Shown: positions 1-5,099 of the stretch, in pieces
How positions within the stretch are numbered: position 1 is the stretch's first letter
Layout: the number at the start of each line of letters is the position of its first letter
From: Devosia sp.
GTDB taxonomy: Bacteria > Pseudomonadota > Alphaproteobacteria > Rhizobiales > Devosiaceae
DNA: 5,363 bases
NCBI GenBank assembly: GCA_016793415.1
Contig: JAEUMC010000447.1
Coordinates: 1 to 5,363 of the forward strand
Direction of reading: 5' to 3'
Made by a program: the position numbers and the translations under genes
The notes under the pieces: model-generated
Told to the model about the DNA's origin: nothing
Seen by the model: the letters and a program-made list of their open reading frames with translations, nothing else
Database searches by the model: none

Positions 1-1382
1 GGATCGTCGTCGGCGAGGCCTATCGCGTCGACAGGGACACAGTAGCCGAACACGGCTTCCGCGCCGACGAGCGTGAGACCTGGGGCGTCGGCGGCAGGTC
101 GCCGCTGCTCTGCTTCGACGGCTCGTTCGGCTCGACGCACGGACTTGTCTTCGCCGGCTCGGGCGGCTTCAAGACGACGTCGGTGACGATCCCCACTGCC
201 CTCAAATGGGGGGGCGGTCTCGTCGCCCTCGATCCATCGAACGAAGTCGCACCGATGGTCGTCGAGCATCGGCGCAAGGCCAACCGCGACGTCTTCATCC
301 TCGACCCGCGCGATCCCTTGACCGGCTTCAACGTCCTCGACTGGATTGGCCGCTTCGGCGGCACCAAGGAAGAGGACGTCGTGGCAGTGGCGAACTGGGT
401 TGTCACCGACAGCGGGCGCCAGGCCTCGATCCGCGACGACTTTTTTCGCGCCTCGGCGCTGCAGCTCATCACCGCGCTCATCGCGGATGTCTGCCTTTCA
501 GGGCATACGAAAAAAGAGGATCAGCATCTGCGGCAGATGCGGGCGAACCTCTCCGAGCCGGAGCCTAAACTGCGCGAGCGGCTGCAACTGATCTACGACA
601 ATTCCGCGTCGGAGTTCGTGAAGGAGAACGTCGCTCCGTTCATCGCCATGACCCCGGAGACGTTCAGCGGCGTTTATGCCAATGCGGTCAAGGAGACCCA
701 CTGGCTGAGCTATCCCAACTATGCTGCCCTGGTCTCGGGATCGAGCTTTGCGACCGACGATATCGGCAACGGCAAGACCGACATCTTCGTCAACCTCGAC
801 CTGAAGACCCTCGAGGCGCATCCCGGTCTCGCCAGAACCATCATCGGGGCGCTGCTCAATGCCATCTACAACCGGGATGGGAAGGTCGGGGGCCGCACGC
901 TGTTCCTTCTCGATGAGGTCGCGCGGCTCGGCTATCTGCGCATCCTCGAGACGGCGCGAGATGCGGGACGCAAGTATGGCATCAGCCTGGTGCTACTGTT
1001 CCAATCCATCGGACAGATGCGCGAAGCATATGGCGGGCGCGATGCGACCAGCAAATGGTTCGAGTCCACCTCCTGGGTGTCATTCGCCGCCATCAACGAC
1101 CCGGACACCGCCGACTACATCTCGCGACGCTGCGGCAACACCACGGTCGAGATCGACCAGGTGAGCCGCTCGTCGCAGATGTCAGGGTCCTCGCGCACGC
1201 GCTCCAAGCACCTAACGGCACGGCCGCTGATCCTGCCCGAGGAGGTGCTGCGCATGCGCGGTGACGAGCAGATCGTCTTCACCTCCGGCAATGCGCCATT
1301 GCGCTGCGGGCGCGCCATCTGGTTCCGGCGCGCCGACATGAAGTCAGCGGTGGGGAAGAACCGGTTCCATCGAGCGAGCTGA
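1..1382 (+). CDS. traG: Ti-type conjugal transfer coupling protein TraG (VirD4 family), 5' end outside window
   Basis: Type IV coupling protein: an inner-membrane ATPase that links the relaxase-DNA complex to the mating-pair channel. The frame is open from base 3 and gives 459 residues; a GTG at 183 is internal, because homologous sequence continues upstream of it. Family members run to roughly 640-660 residues, so the membrane-anchored N-terminus (about 190 residues) lies outside. Visible in order: a variant Walker A, GSGGFKTTS (bases 156-182); EVAPMVVEHR just after it; SEPEP and TFSGVYANAVKETHWLS in the middle; Walker B TLFLLDE (897-917) followed by VARLGYL; the LLFQSIGQ motif; and a C-terminal RCGRAIWFRR block. 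All of these match what I recall of the agrobacterial Ti plasmid TraG, including an aromatic residue in place of the last glycine of Walker A. It stops with TGA at 1380-1382. It looks intact and shows the transfer apparatus extends left of the window. Confidence 0.93.
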   Translation, partial: IVVGEAYRVDRDTVAEHGFRADERETWGVGGRSPLLCFDGSFGSTHGLVFAGSGGFKTTSVTIPTALKWGGGLVALDPSNEVAPMVVEHRRKANRDVFILDPRDPLTGFNVLDWIGRFGGTKEEDVVAVANWVVTDSGRQASIRDDFFRASALQLITALIADVCLSGHTKKEDQHLRQMRANLSEPEPKLRERLQLIYDNSASEFVKENVAPFIAMTPETFSGVYANAVKETHWLSYPNYAALVSGSSFATDDIGNGKTDIFVNLDLKTLEAHPGLARTIIGALLNAIYNRDGKVGGRTLFLLDEVARLGYLRILETARDAGRKYGISLVLLFQSIGQMREAYGGRDATSKWFESTSWVSFAAINDPDTADYISRRCGNTTVEIDQVSRSSQMSGSSRTRSKHLTARPLILPEEVLRMRGDEQIVFTSGNAPLRCGRAIWFRRADMKSAVGKNRFHRAS

Positions 1383-1389
1383 TGTACGG

Positions 1390-1418
1390 TCGGCATCGGC
1401 CTGCTTGGCTGCTATACA
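1390..1418 (+). promoter_or_regulatory. Possible sigma-70-like promoter for the HU gene
   Basis: TCGGCA (1390-1395) and TATACA (1413-1418) are separated by 17 bases and lie 38 bases upstream of the HU start codon. Each matches its consensus hexamer at 4 of 6 positions. It sits in the 73-base gap after traG. This is a weak match by eye and could be chance. Confidence 0.25.
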
Positions 1419-1455
1419 TCACGGCATCATCACCAACCACAGAAGGGAACACCGA

Positions 1456-1732
1456 ATGACGACAACAACCGAAATCGCCGACAGGATCGCAGCCGAGCAG
1501 AGCCTCACCAAGACCCAAGCCAAGGCGATCGTCGAAAGTGTGTTCACTCAGATTTCGGAGGCGGCGCGTTCCGGCGCCGAGACCAGCATTCGGGGGTTCG
1601 GGAAGTTCAAGGTGAAGGACACGCCGGCGCGAGGGCCGCAACCCGTCGACGGGTGCGGCGATCAAGATCGCGGCTTCCAAGAAGCTGTCCTTCACACCAG
1701 CTAAAGCCGTCAAGGACGCACTCAACGGCTGA
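1456..1732 (+). pseudogene. HU-family DNA-binding protein, frameshifted
   Basis: HU proteins are dimeric nucleoid proteins of about 90 residues that bend DNA. ATG 1456 is preceded by AAGGGA 7 bases upstream, and the frame gives 58 good HU residues (MTTTTEIADRIAAEQS..., then IRGFGKFKVKDTPA). After base 1630 the frame turns to nonsense and stops at 1702-1704, giving an 82-residue product. The neighbouring frame from 1631 continues the family exactly: EGRNPSTGAAIKIAASKK..., ending ALNG and TGA at 1730-1732. Joined, the protein is 92 residues, the normal length. The simplest cause is loss of 2 bases in a GCGCGCG run at the Arg codon before EGRNP (GCG CGC GAG became GCG C GAG). The lost part carries the DNA-binding arm with its RNP motif and the last helix, so the product should not work. 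A sequencing error is the main alternative. Confidence 0.87.
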
Positions 1733-1827
1733 TCGCCGCCGACCCATCACGAGAATGAATCGATTCGGCGCCGGTGATTCAAAGCAATCATTGGACGCCG
1801 GATTCAGCTCGCGCGATTCTGCTCGGC

Positions 1828-2115
1828 ATGATTGCGCAGCCCTATCAGCTCTATGTCGAACGTCGCGACCCGCGCCGGAACATGGCGCGGTTCTATGCGC
1901 TGTCCATCGAGGAAACGCTGTTCGGCCAGGCGCGGCTCGTTCGACGCTGGGGGCGTATCGGGACGACGGGCCGAACGGTCCAGCACTCGTTCGACAATGA
2001 GGGCGAAGCCGTCAGCCTTTTTCTCGAATTGCTACGGGCTAAACGGATGCGGGGCTATCAACCCCGGCGGATCCCTTTGACCGCGCCCATACCTCAGGCC
2101 GCCATAGCTCAATGA
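1828..2115 (+). CDS. Small WGR-domain protein
   Basis: A 95-residue protein that is almost entirely one WGR domain (about residues 5-80), with the name motif in RRWGRIG (residues 39-45) and conserved context NMARFYALSIE before it and AVSLFLELLRAKRMRGY after it. WGR domains occur in PARP-type proteins, where they contact DNA ends and neighbouring domains. Free-standing versions are common in alphaproteobacterial genomes and mobile elements, and their function is unknown. The frame extends to a GTG at 1774, but the stretch between (IQSNHWTPDSARAILLG) is not family-like. I therefore prefer ATG 1828, giving MIAQPYQLYVER. Neither start has a clear Shine-Dalgarno sequence. It follows the broken HU gene by 95 bases and converges on the DUF7673-like gene, overlapping its 3' end by 77 bases. 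Confidence 0.87.
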   Translation: MIAQPYQLYVERRDPRRNMARFYALSIEETLFGQARLVRRWGRIGTTGRTVQHSFDNEGEAVSLFLELLRAKRMRGYQPRRIPLTAPIPQAAIAQ

Positions 2116-2365
2116 GGCCCTCGATCTCACCACGATACTCGTCGGGGTAGACGGCGTTAGACCGGTGCGCGATCCAGGCGAACACCGTGGCCATGTCGGC
2201 GGCAATTGCGGCGTCCTGGGCGAAAAGGTCAGCGATGTCGAAGCCACCAAGGCTTTCGGCATTCCACCATGCCAGAATGAAGTTCGCGGCGCGGCGAGCC
2301 TGACCAGTGTCGCTTCTCGCGAGGTCGAGGAGGCGCTCGAAGGCCGCGCGTGTTGTGTCGTCCAT
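2039..2365 (-). CDS. DUF7673-like small protein of unknown function
   Basis: A 108-residue acidic, mainly helical protein. The body reads FERLLDLARSDTGQARRAAN, then FILAWWNAESLGGFDIADLF, then DMATVFAWIA, YPDEY and LIELWRPEVW. I recognise this pattern from small proteins of rhizobial genomes annotated as DUF7673, named from memory. No catalytic motif, signal peptide or membrane segment is seen, and the function is unknown. The open frame runs up to 2488, but ATG 2365 (MDDTTRAAF) is chosen because AGGAG (2376-2380) lies 10 bases before it and the upstream extension is low-complexity, arginine-rich and not protein-like. It is the last gene of the - strand block, 43 bases after the 63-aa gene, and probably shares its transcript. 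Its last 25 codons overlap the WGR gene on the other strand. The tail after RPEVW (ARSKGSAGVDSPASV) looks unconserved and may be a run-on into that gene. Confidence 0.78.
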   Translation of the reverse strand: MDDTTRAAFERLLDLARSDTGQARRAANFILAWWNAESLGGFDIADLFAQDAAIAADMATVFAWIAHRSNAVYPDEYRGEIEGLIELWRPEVWARSKGSAGVDSPASV

Positions 2366-2375
2366 TGAAACTCGT

Positions 2376-2380
2376 CTCCT
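2376..2380 (-). promoter_or_regulatory. Ribosome-binding site deciding the DUF7673-like start
   Basis: On the - strand AGGAG is followed by 10 bases and then ATG at 2365. It supports the short start over the upstream ATG at 2488. Confidence 0.7.
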
Positions 2381-2408
2381 CGGTGGCTGGCTGCATATTG
2401 CACCTGCT

Positions 2409-2600
2409 TCAGATGTCGGTCGATCCATTGCGGCGAGGCGCGGTGTTGCTCGGCAGGGTGACGGGCGCCGCGTTATCGGGGCCGTCACGGTTCTCCAGGA
2501 GCCGGGCCAGTCTCGCCTCGGCGTCCCGTCGCTCGTTGGCGGTCAGGTGCGTGTGCCGGAGTTCGGCGCGCAACTCTCCGATTTCGTCGATCGTGGTCAT
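2409..2600 (-). CDS. 63-residue helical hypothetical protein
   Basis: A small charged protein beginning MTTIDEIGELRAELRHTHLT and continuing through NERRDAEARLARLLENRDG to a polar, probably disordered tail. Residues 3-42 have heptad-like spacing of I/L/A with many E and R, so a helical hairpin or coiled coil is likely. There is no catalytic motif. From memory, very similar short proteins starting MTTIDEIEELRAELR are common hypotheticals in rhizobial accessory regions, which supports a real gene. The start is well backed: GGGAGG ends 5 bases before ATG 2600. It lies 64 bases after DUF736 and 43 before the DUF7673-like gene, all in one direction, so co-transcription is likely. A strong hairpin (2631-2658) sits in the gap before it. 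Function unknown. Confidence 0.7.
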   Translation of the reverse strand: MTTIDEIGELRAELRHTHLTANERRDAEARLARLLENRDGPDNAAPVTLPSNTAPRRNGSTDI

Positions 2601-2630
2601 CGCGGCCTCCCTGGGTCCGGGTGAGTGAAC

Positions 2631-2658
2631 CGAGGCCCCGCCGGTGGGCGGGGCCTCG
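2631..2658 (-). terminator. Strong GC hairpin between DUF736 and the 63-aa gene
   Basis: A perfect 12-base inverted repeat, CGAGGCCCCGCC (2631-2642) against 2647-2658, with a 4-base loop. It starts 7 bases after the DUF736 stop. No T-run follows on either strand, so it is not a classic intrinsic terminator. It may instead cause partial termination or protect the 3' end of the DUF736 message, lowering expression of the next two genes. Confidence 0.5.
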
Positions 2659-2664
2659 TTGAGG

Positions 2665-2976
2665 TCAGTCGCGGGTCGGCCGGGACCAGATTAGCTGCAG
2701 GCCTTCCTGACCTTCGACCTCGACCAGGGTCGCGTAGATCGGATTAGGGAAGCTCGGATCGTCCAGCTTCACCGAGAGGTAGTCGCGCTCGGTATCCTTT
2801 GCCGTCTTCTGCCAGGCCGCCCCGAGCTCGACCGCGCCCGAGAAGATGCGGAACTGCGGCCCCTTGTCGGAGGGGTTCTCGACCCGCTCGATGCGAGCCT
2901 TGACGTTGAGGTTGAGGGTCTTGATCGTGCCGGTGAAGCCGTTGCTGTTGGAGGTGAAGGTGCCGATGGTAGCCAT
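2665..2976 (-). CDS. DUF736 family protein
   Basis: A 103-residue protein matching the DUF736 family along its whole length: [20 protein letters not shown] at the N-terminus, GPQFRIF at residues 39-45, then [20 protein letters not shown] and [11 protein letters not shown] (residues 52-82), and the closing LIWSRP (95-100). Members are about 100 residues and abundant in alphaproteobacterial plasmids and integrative elements. The biochemical function is unknown. The fold is predicted as mostly beta strand, and no membrane or signal segment is seen. The frame extends to 3012, but ATG 2976 is chosen because the family begins MATIGTF and GGAG (bases 2985-2988 on this strand) precedes it by 8 bases. 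A 708-base spacer separates it from ardC upstream, so it probably has its own promoter. A 7-pair hairpin (3001-3019) lies 24 bases before its start codon. Confidence 0.93.
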   Translation of the reverse strand: MATIGTFTSNSNGFTGTIKTLNLNVKARIERVENPSDKGPQFRIFSGAVELGAAWQKTAKDTERDYLSVKLDDPSFPNPIYATLVEVEGQEGLQLIWSRPTRD

Positions 2977-3000
2977 TTTTTCGTCTCCGTGAGTTTGTCG

Positions 3001-3019
3001 GGTCGCGCCCATCGCGACC
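3001..3019 (-). promoter_or_regulatory. Hairpin in the DUF736 leader
   Basis: GGTCGCG (3001-3007) pairs with CGCGACC (3013-3019) across a 5-base loop, 24 bases upstream of the DUF736 start codon and just before its Shine-Dalgarno sequence. A 10-base palindrome, CTGTCGACAG, lies at 3027-3036. They could be an operator or a leader structure; no regulator is identifiable. Confidence 0.3.
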
Positions 3020-3085
3020 TCGATGGCTGTCGACAGACCGGGGGCGATCGACCCGCACCTCGAAGAGGCCGGAACAACGTGGAGG

Positions 3086-3162
3086 GCGGCCGGGAGCGGC
3101 TTTCTTGCTTCGCGAGGAATGAGCGCGTGAGCGCTCAGGGGAAGAAAGTTGCGGACGGCCGT
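3086..3162 (+). ncRNA. Candidate structured RNA: long imperfect hairpin with GNRA loop
   Basis: Read as + strand RNA: 3086-3092 pairs with 3156-3162 (7 pairs, one G-U), then a symmetric GGA/GGA internal loop (3093-3095, 3153-3155), then 3096-3106 with 3142-3152 (11 pairs, two G-U). Inside is TGAGCGC/GCGCTCA (3120-3126/3131-3137) capped by GTGA, a GNRA tetraloop. An outer helix, CCTCGA/TCGAGG (3058-3063/3176-3181), is possible. The G-U pairs, the GNRA loop and the tandem G-A internal loop all favour the + strand. No promoter, terminator or known RNA family was identified. Confidence 0.3.
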
Positions 3163-3684
3163 TGCGGGGATAAGGTCGAGGCGACGCGCAGCGACGACGT
3201 CCTTCGGTCAGACATGCCAAATCGAGGACGTGATGTGCGTGAACTTGAAGACCCGCCCGGAGATGACGATGGCTCGCCGCGGTGCGCAGCACTTCATCGG
3301 GGGTGACGGTGTGGTCCGATCTGCCCGTGTAACGTTTAGGTACGTGGTAAGGCGGAGACCAAACTCCGCCGGGCAAGACCGCAAGAGGCTACCGTCTCCG
3401 TGGGATGCGTCGTCGGGGTGGCTGTGCTGGTCGCATCAGGACGTAGTGCTGCGCCTTACCCTGGATGCAGCACCCTCAACATGCTTCCGGCCGACGATGC
3501 TCCTCCTTGTCTGTCGAAGCTGGGCTCGTCGACAACGTCGGGGCACGCTTCGGCCACGCGTGTCTGCTGGTCCGTCCCACGGGAATCCTTTCTCGACGCG
3601 CTATTCCGAGGGGAAAGCGAAGACCCTCCATGCGGGCGTTGCAAAAGCCGATCGGCGGGAAGGCGTCGGGAGGTGTGTTGGACA

Positions 3685-4617
3685 TCACGCCGCCTCTCGC
3701 TCTTCGGTGACTGCCGGTTGCAGGCCGTGCAGGAAGGCGACGGCGCGCTGCGCATGGGCGGCGGCCGAGAAGATTGCACGCTTGTCGTTGGCCAGCACCT
3801 GTAGCCACGAGCCGAGATAGCTCGCGTGATCCGGTCGCGGCGCGAGCTCCGGCGCGATGCCGAGATCAGCGCAGAGAAAGCAGCTTCCCAGCTCGGCGAT
3901 GAGCTCTTCGCGCGCCCGCTCGCTGCGCTCCTTGCTGTAGCGGCTGAGATCGCGGTTCACGCGATGCGGCGCCGCCGTCCAATGCGTTGCCTCGTGACTG
4001 AGGGTGGCGACGTATGCCGCGGCATCGCGGAACGTCTCGAGCGGCGGTATCTGGATGTGGTCGGTCGCCGGCGCGTAGAAGGCGTGATTACCGCCATGGC
4101 GGATCACCGCGCCGGTATTGGCGAAGAAGCGGTCGACGTGATCGATGCGCTCGATTGGATCGCGGACCGGCTCGGCCCCCTGTCCATAGTATTGGTCCGC
4201 CAGACCGTCGATCTGGGCGACATTGAAGACGCTGTAGCCCTTGAGAAACGGAATCTCGCGGTCGAACTCCTCCCCGGCCGCGTCGGTCTCGGTCTTGGTG
4301 AAGCGGCTGGCGAAGACGACCAGCGAACCGGTCTCGCCCTTGCGCACGGCGCCCCCGAGCTCGAGCGCCTGCTTGAAGGTCATCCAGATCGGCGCGGTGT
4401 AACCCCGCGCGATCGCCTCCGACCACAAGAGGAGCACGTTCATGCCGCTATAGGGCAGGCCGTTGTGCCGTAACGGGCGCGTAACGCGGCCGCCGGCGTT
4501 GCCGGCCCGCCAGGGCTGCATCCACGGGCGAACGCCCTTCTCCAGATCCGCGACGATGCGGTCGGTAATGCGCGCATAGATATCGACGCGCGCTCCGTTT
4601 CCTTCCTTCCTGCTCAT
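3685..4617 (-). CDS. ardC: ArdC-type antirestriction protein: ssDNA-binding domain plus zincin metallopeptidase
   Basis: A 310-residue protein of the ArdC family, carried by conjugative plasmids (known from pSa and R388) to help incoming DNA survive restriction in a new host; it acts in the recipient cytoplasm on single-stranded DNA. The N-terminal ssDNA-binding domain (about residues 10-135) shows DIYARITDRIVADLEKG, PWMQPW (31-36), NGLPYSGMN (52-60) and KGYSVFNVAQ (126-135). The C-terminal SprT-like metallopeptidase domain has the zinc motif HEATH (208-212) with the following W, and EELIAELG (237-244), which probably supplies the third ligand. Length and motifs are complete. The frame extends to 4704, but ATG 4617 is chosen because GGAGG (4627-4631) lies 9 bases before it and the family starts near here. 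A 244-base leader full of inverted repeats separates it from the 61-aa gene. A gene-free spacer follows. Confidence 0.93.
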   Translation of the reverse strand: MSRKEGNGARVDIYARITDRIVADLEKGVRPWMQPWRAGNAGGRVTRPLRHNGLPYSGMNVLLLWSEAIARGYTAPIWMTFKQALELGGAVRKGETGSLVVFASRFTKTETDAAGEEFDREIPFLKGYSVFNVAQIDGLADQYYGQGAEPVRDPIERIDHVDRFFANTGAVIRHGGNHAFYAPATDHIQIPPLETFRDAAAYVATLSHEATHWTAAPHRVNRDLSRYSKERSERAREELIAELGSCFLCADLGIAPELAPRPDHASYLGSWLQVLANDKRAIFSAAAHAQRAVAFLHGLQPAVTEEREAA

Positions 4618-4626
4618 TTTCCTGAA

Positions 4627-4631
4627 CCTCC
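4627..4631 (-). promoter_or_regulatory. Ribosome-binding site deciding the ardC start
   Basis: On the - strand GGAGG is followed by 9 bases and ATG at 4617. The longer frame to 4704 has no comparable site, and its extra 29 residues are not family-like. Confidence 0.8.
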
Positions 4632-4639
4632 GTTCTGGA

Positions 4640-4683
4640 GGCCGCGCCGATCGCGGCCCCGTCACGGGGTCCGCCATGGCGGA
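4640..4683. repeat. Three back-to-back inverted repeats in the ardC leader
   Basis: First, GGCCGCG (4640-4646) with CGCGGCC (4652-4658), 5-base loop. Second, CCCCG (4657-4661) with CGGGG (4665-4669), 3-base loop, sharing two bases with the first. Third, the perfect 14-base palindrome TCCGCCATGGCGGA (4670-4683). The cluster lies directly upstream of the ardC ribosome-binding site, where an operator or leader structure would act. No matching regulator is in the window. Confidence 0.5.
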
Positions 4684-4753
4684 GCAGGACGGAGGGGAGC
4701 GCACCCGCGGGGCCGCAGCGAAGCGGAGGACGGCAACGCCGTTGCGATGACCG

Positions 4754-4768
4754 CCTGGCTCTGCCAGG
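4754..4768. repeat. Short hairpin in the ardC leader
   Basis: CCTGGC (4754-4759) pairs with GCCAGG (4763-4768) around TCT. A weaker 5-pair hairpin (4733-4745) lies beside it. The strand of action, if any, is unknown. Confidence 0.3.
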
Positions 4769-4814
4769 ACCCGGTGCGGGAAGGGGCCGCTAGTGGGCGG
4801 CGTCCGGATGGGAA

Positions 4815-4837
4815 CAGGCGGCGCTCGGCGCCGCCTG
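4815..4837 (-). terminator. 10-pair GC hairpin after the 61-aa gene
   Basis: CAGGCGGCGC (4815-4824) pairs perfectly with 4828-4837 around a 3-base TCG loop. It begins 24 bases after the stop of the 61-aa gene on the - strand. The following bases (TTCCCATCCG) lack a true T-run, so it may be a weak terminator or a 3'-end protecting hairpin separating this gene from ardC. Confidence 0.45.
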
Positions 4838-4861
4838 AGTGTGATCGGGGAGAAGGCCGGT

Positions 4862-5047
4862 TCAGTGAACCGACCGGCCGCCGCTGTACGGGTCGTATTC
4901 GAAGAGGATTTCGACGTCGGCGTCGTCGAGCTCGTCAGCCGGCAGGACGCCGAATTCGTCGTCGACCAAGAAGAGGACGACCGGGGCCATGAGAGTGCGG
5001 GCGAGGTGCCAGGCGGCTTTCTGGGCGAGGGTGAGATCGTGGGACAT
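4862..5047 (-). CDS. 61-residue acidic hypothetical protein
   Basis: I do not recognise a family. The protein starts MSHDLTLAQKAAWHLARTLM, continues with a hydrophobic stretch APVVLFLVDDEFGVL (residues 21-35), and ends with a strongly acidic half, PADELDDADVEILFEYDPYS. The first half looks like a helix followed by a beta strand. The hydrophobic run is too short and too broken by acidic residues for a membrane span. The net charge is negative. GGAG (5055-5058 on this strand) lies 7 bases before ATG 5047, the composition is protein-like, and the opposite frame is arginine-rich noise, so a real gene is likely. It is co-directional with ardC, 244 bases upstream of it, with a hairpin (4815-4837) between. 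Its leader can form mutually exclusive hairpins over the ribosome-binding site, described separately. Confidence 0.65.
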   Translation of the reverse strand: MSHDLTLAQKAAWHLARTLMAPVVLFLVDDEFGVLPADELDDADVEILFEYDPYSGGRSVH

Positions 5048-5054
5048 CTGAGGG

Positions 5055-5084
5055 CTCCATCTTGGAGCGGGCCAATTCCCGCTC
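5055..5084 (-). promoter_or_regulatory. Mutually exclusive hairpins over the 61-aa gene's ribosome-binding site
   Basis: On the - strand, CTCCA (5067-5063) can pair with TGGAG (5059-5055) around AGA, hiding the GGAG used to start the 61-aa gene. Alternatively GAGCGGG (5084-5078) pairs with CCCGCTC (5071-5065) around a 6-base loop, using three of the same bases and freeing GGAG. This is the arrangement of a translational on/off switch. The stems are short and could be chance. Confidence 0.35.
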
Positions 5085-5099
5085 GATGGCTCCGTCAGT

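Larger units (their letters stand above)
2977..3684. other. 708-base gene-poor spacer with many potential RNA hairpins
   Basis: No frame here has recognisable protein family sequence. A long + frame (3149-3820) is largely antisense to ardC, has no family-like stretch and is treated as a shadow. Hairpins seen: 3001-3019 (7 pairs); 3086-3162 (long, separate entry); 3346-3354 with 3452-3460 (9 pairs) closing a branched domain; 3351-3357 with 3364-3370 (7 pairs) competing with 3353-3359/3394-3400; 3512-3520 with 3524-3534 (9 pairs, 2-base bulge); 3541-3548 with 3558-3565 (8 pairs, two G-T); and the palindrome GCCGATCGGC (3647-3656). Several helices gain G-U pairs only when read on the + strand. 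In GC-rich DNA some such stems arise by chance. The region could hold a structured RNA, a transfer or replication site, or the decayed remains of a gene. Confidence 0.5.

Noticed and set aside
156..182. Walker A of TraG has phenylalanine where the last glycine is expected (GSGGFKTTS).
   Set aside because: As I recall, Ti-type TraG proteins carry an aromatic residue (Y or F) here, so it is a family trait and not a defect.
1757..1766. 10-base palindrome GAATCGATTC upstream of the WGR gene.
   Set aside because: Too short and isolated to support an operator call.
1774..1827. GTG start giving a longer WGR protein.
   Set aside because: No ribosome-binding site, and the extra 18 residues are unlike the family, which usually begins a few residues before QPYQLYVER.
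3502..3508. A perfect Shine-Dalgarno-like AAGGAGG on the - strand.
   Set aside because: The next ATG (3482) is 19 bases away and opens only a 7-codon frame, so it does not start a gene.
3149..3820. A 223-codon + strand frame across the spacer and the ardC 3' end.
   Set aside because: No family-like segment, rich in R, S and C, poor third-position bias after about 3330, and its right end is antisense to the conserved ArdC C-terminus.
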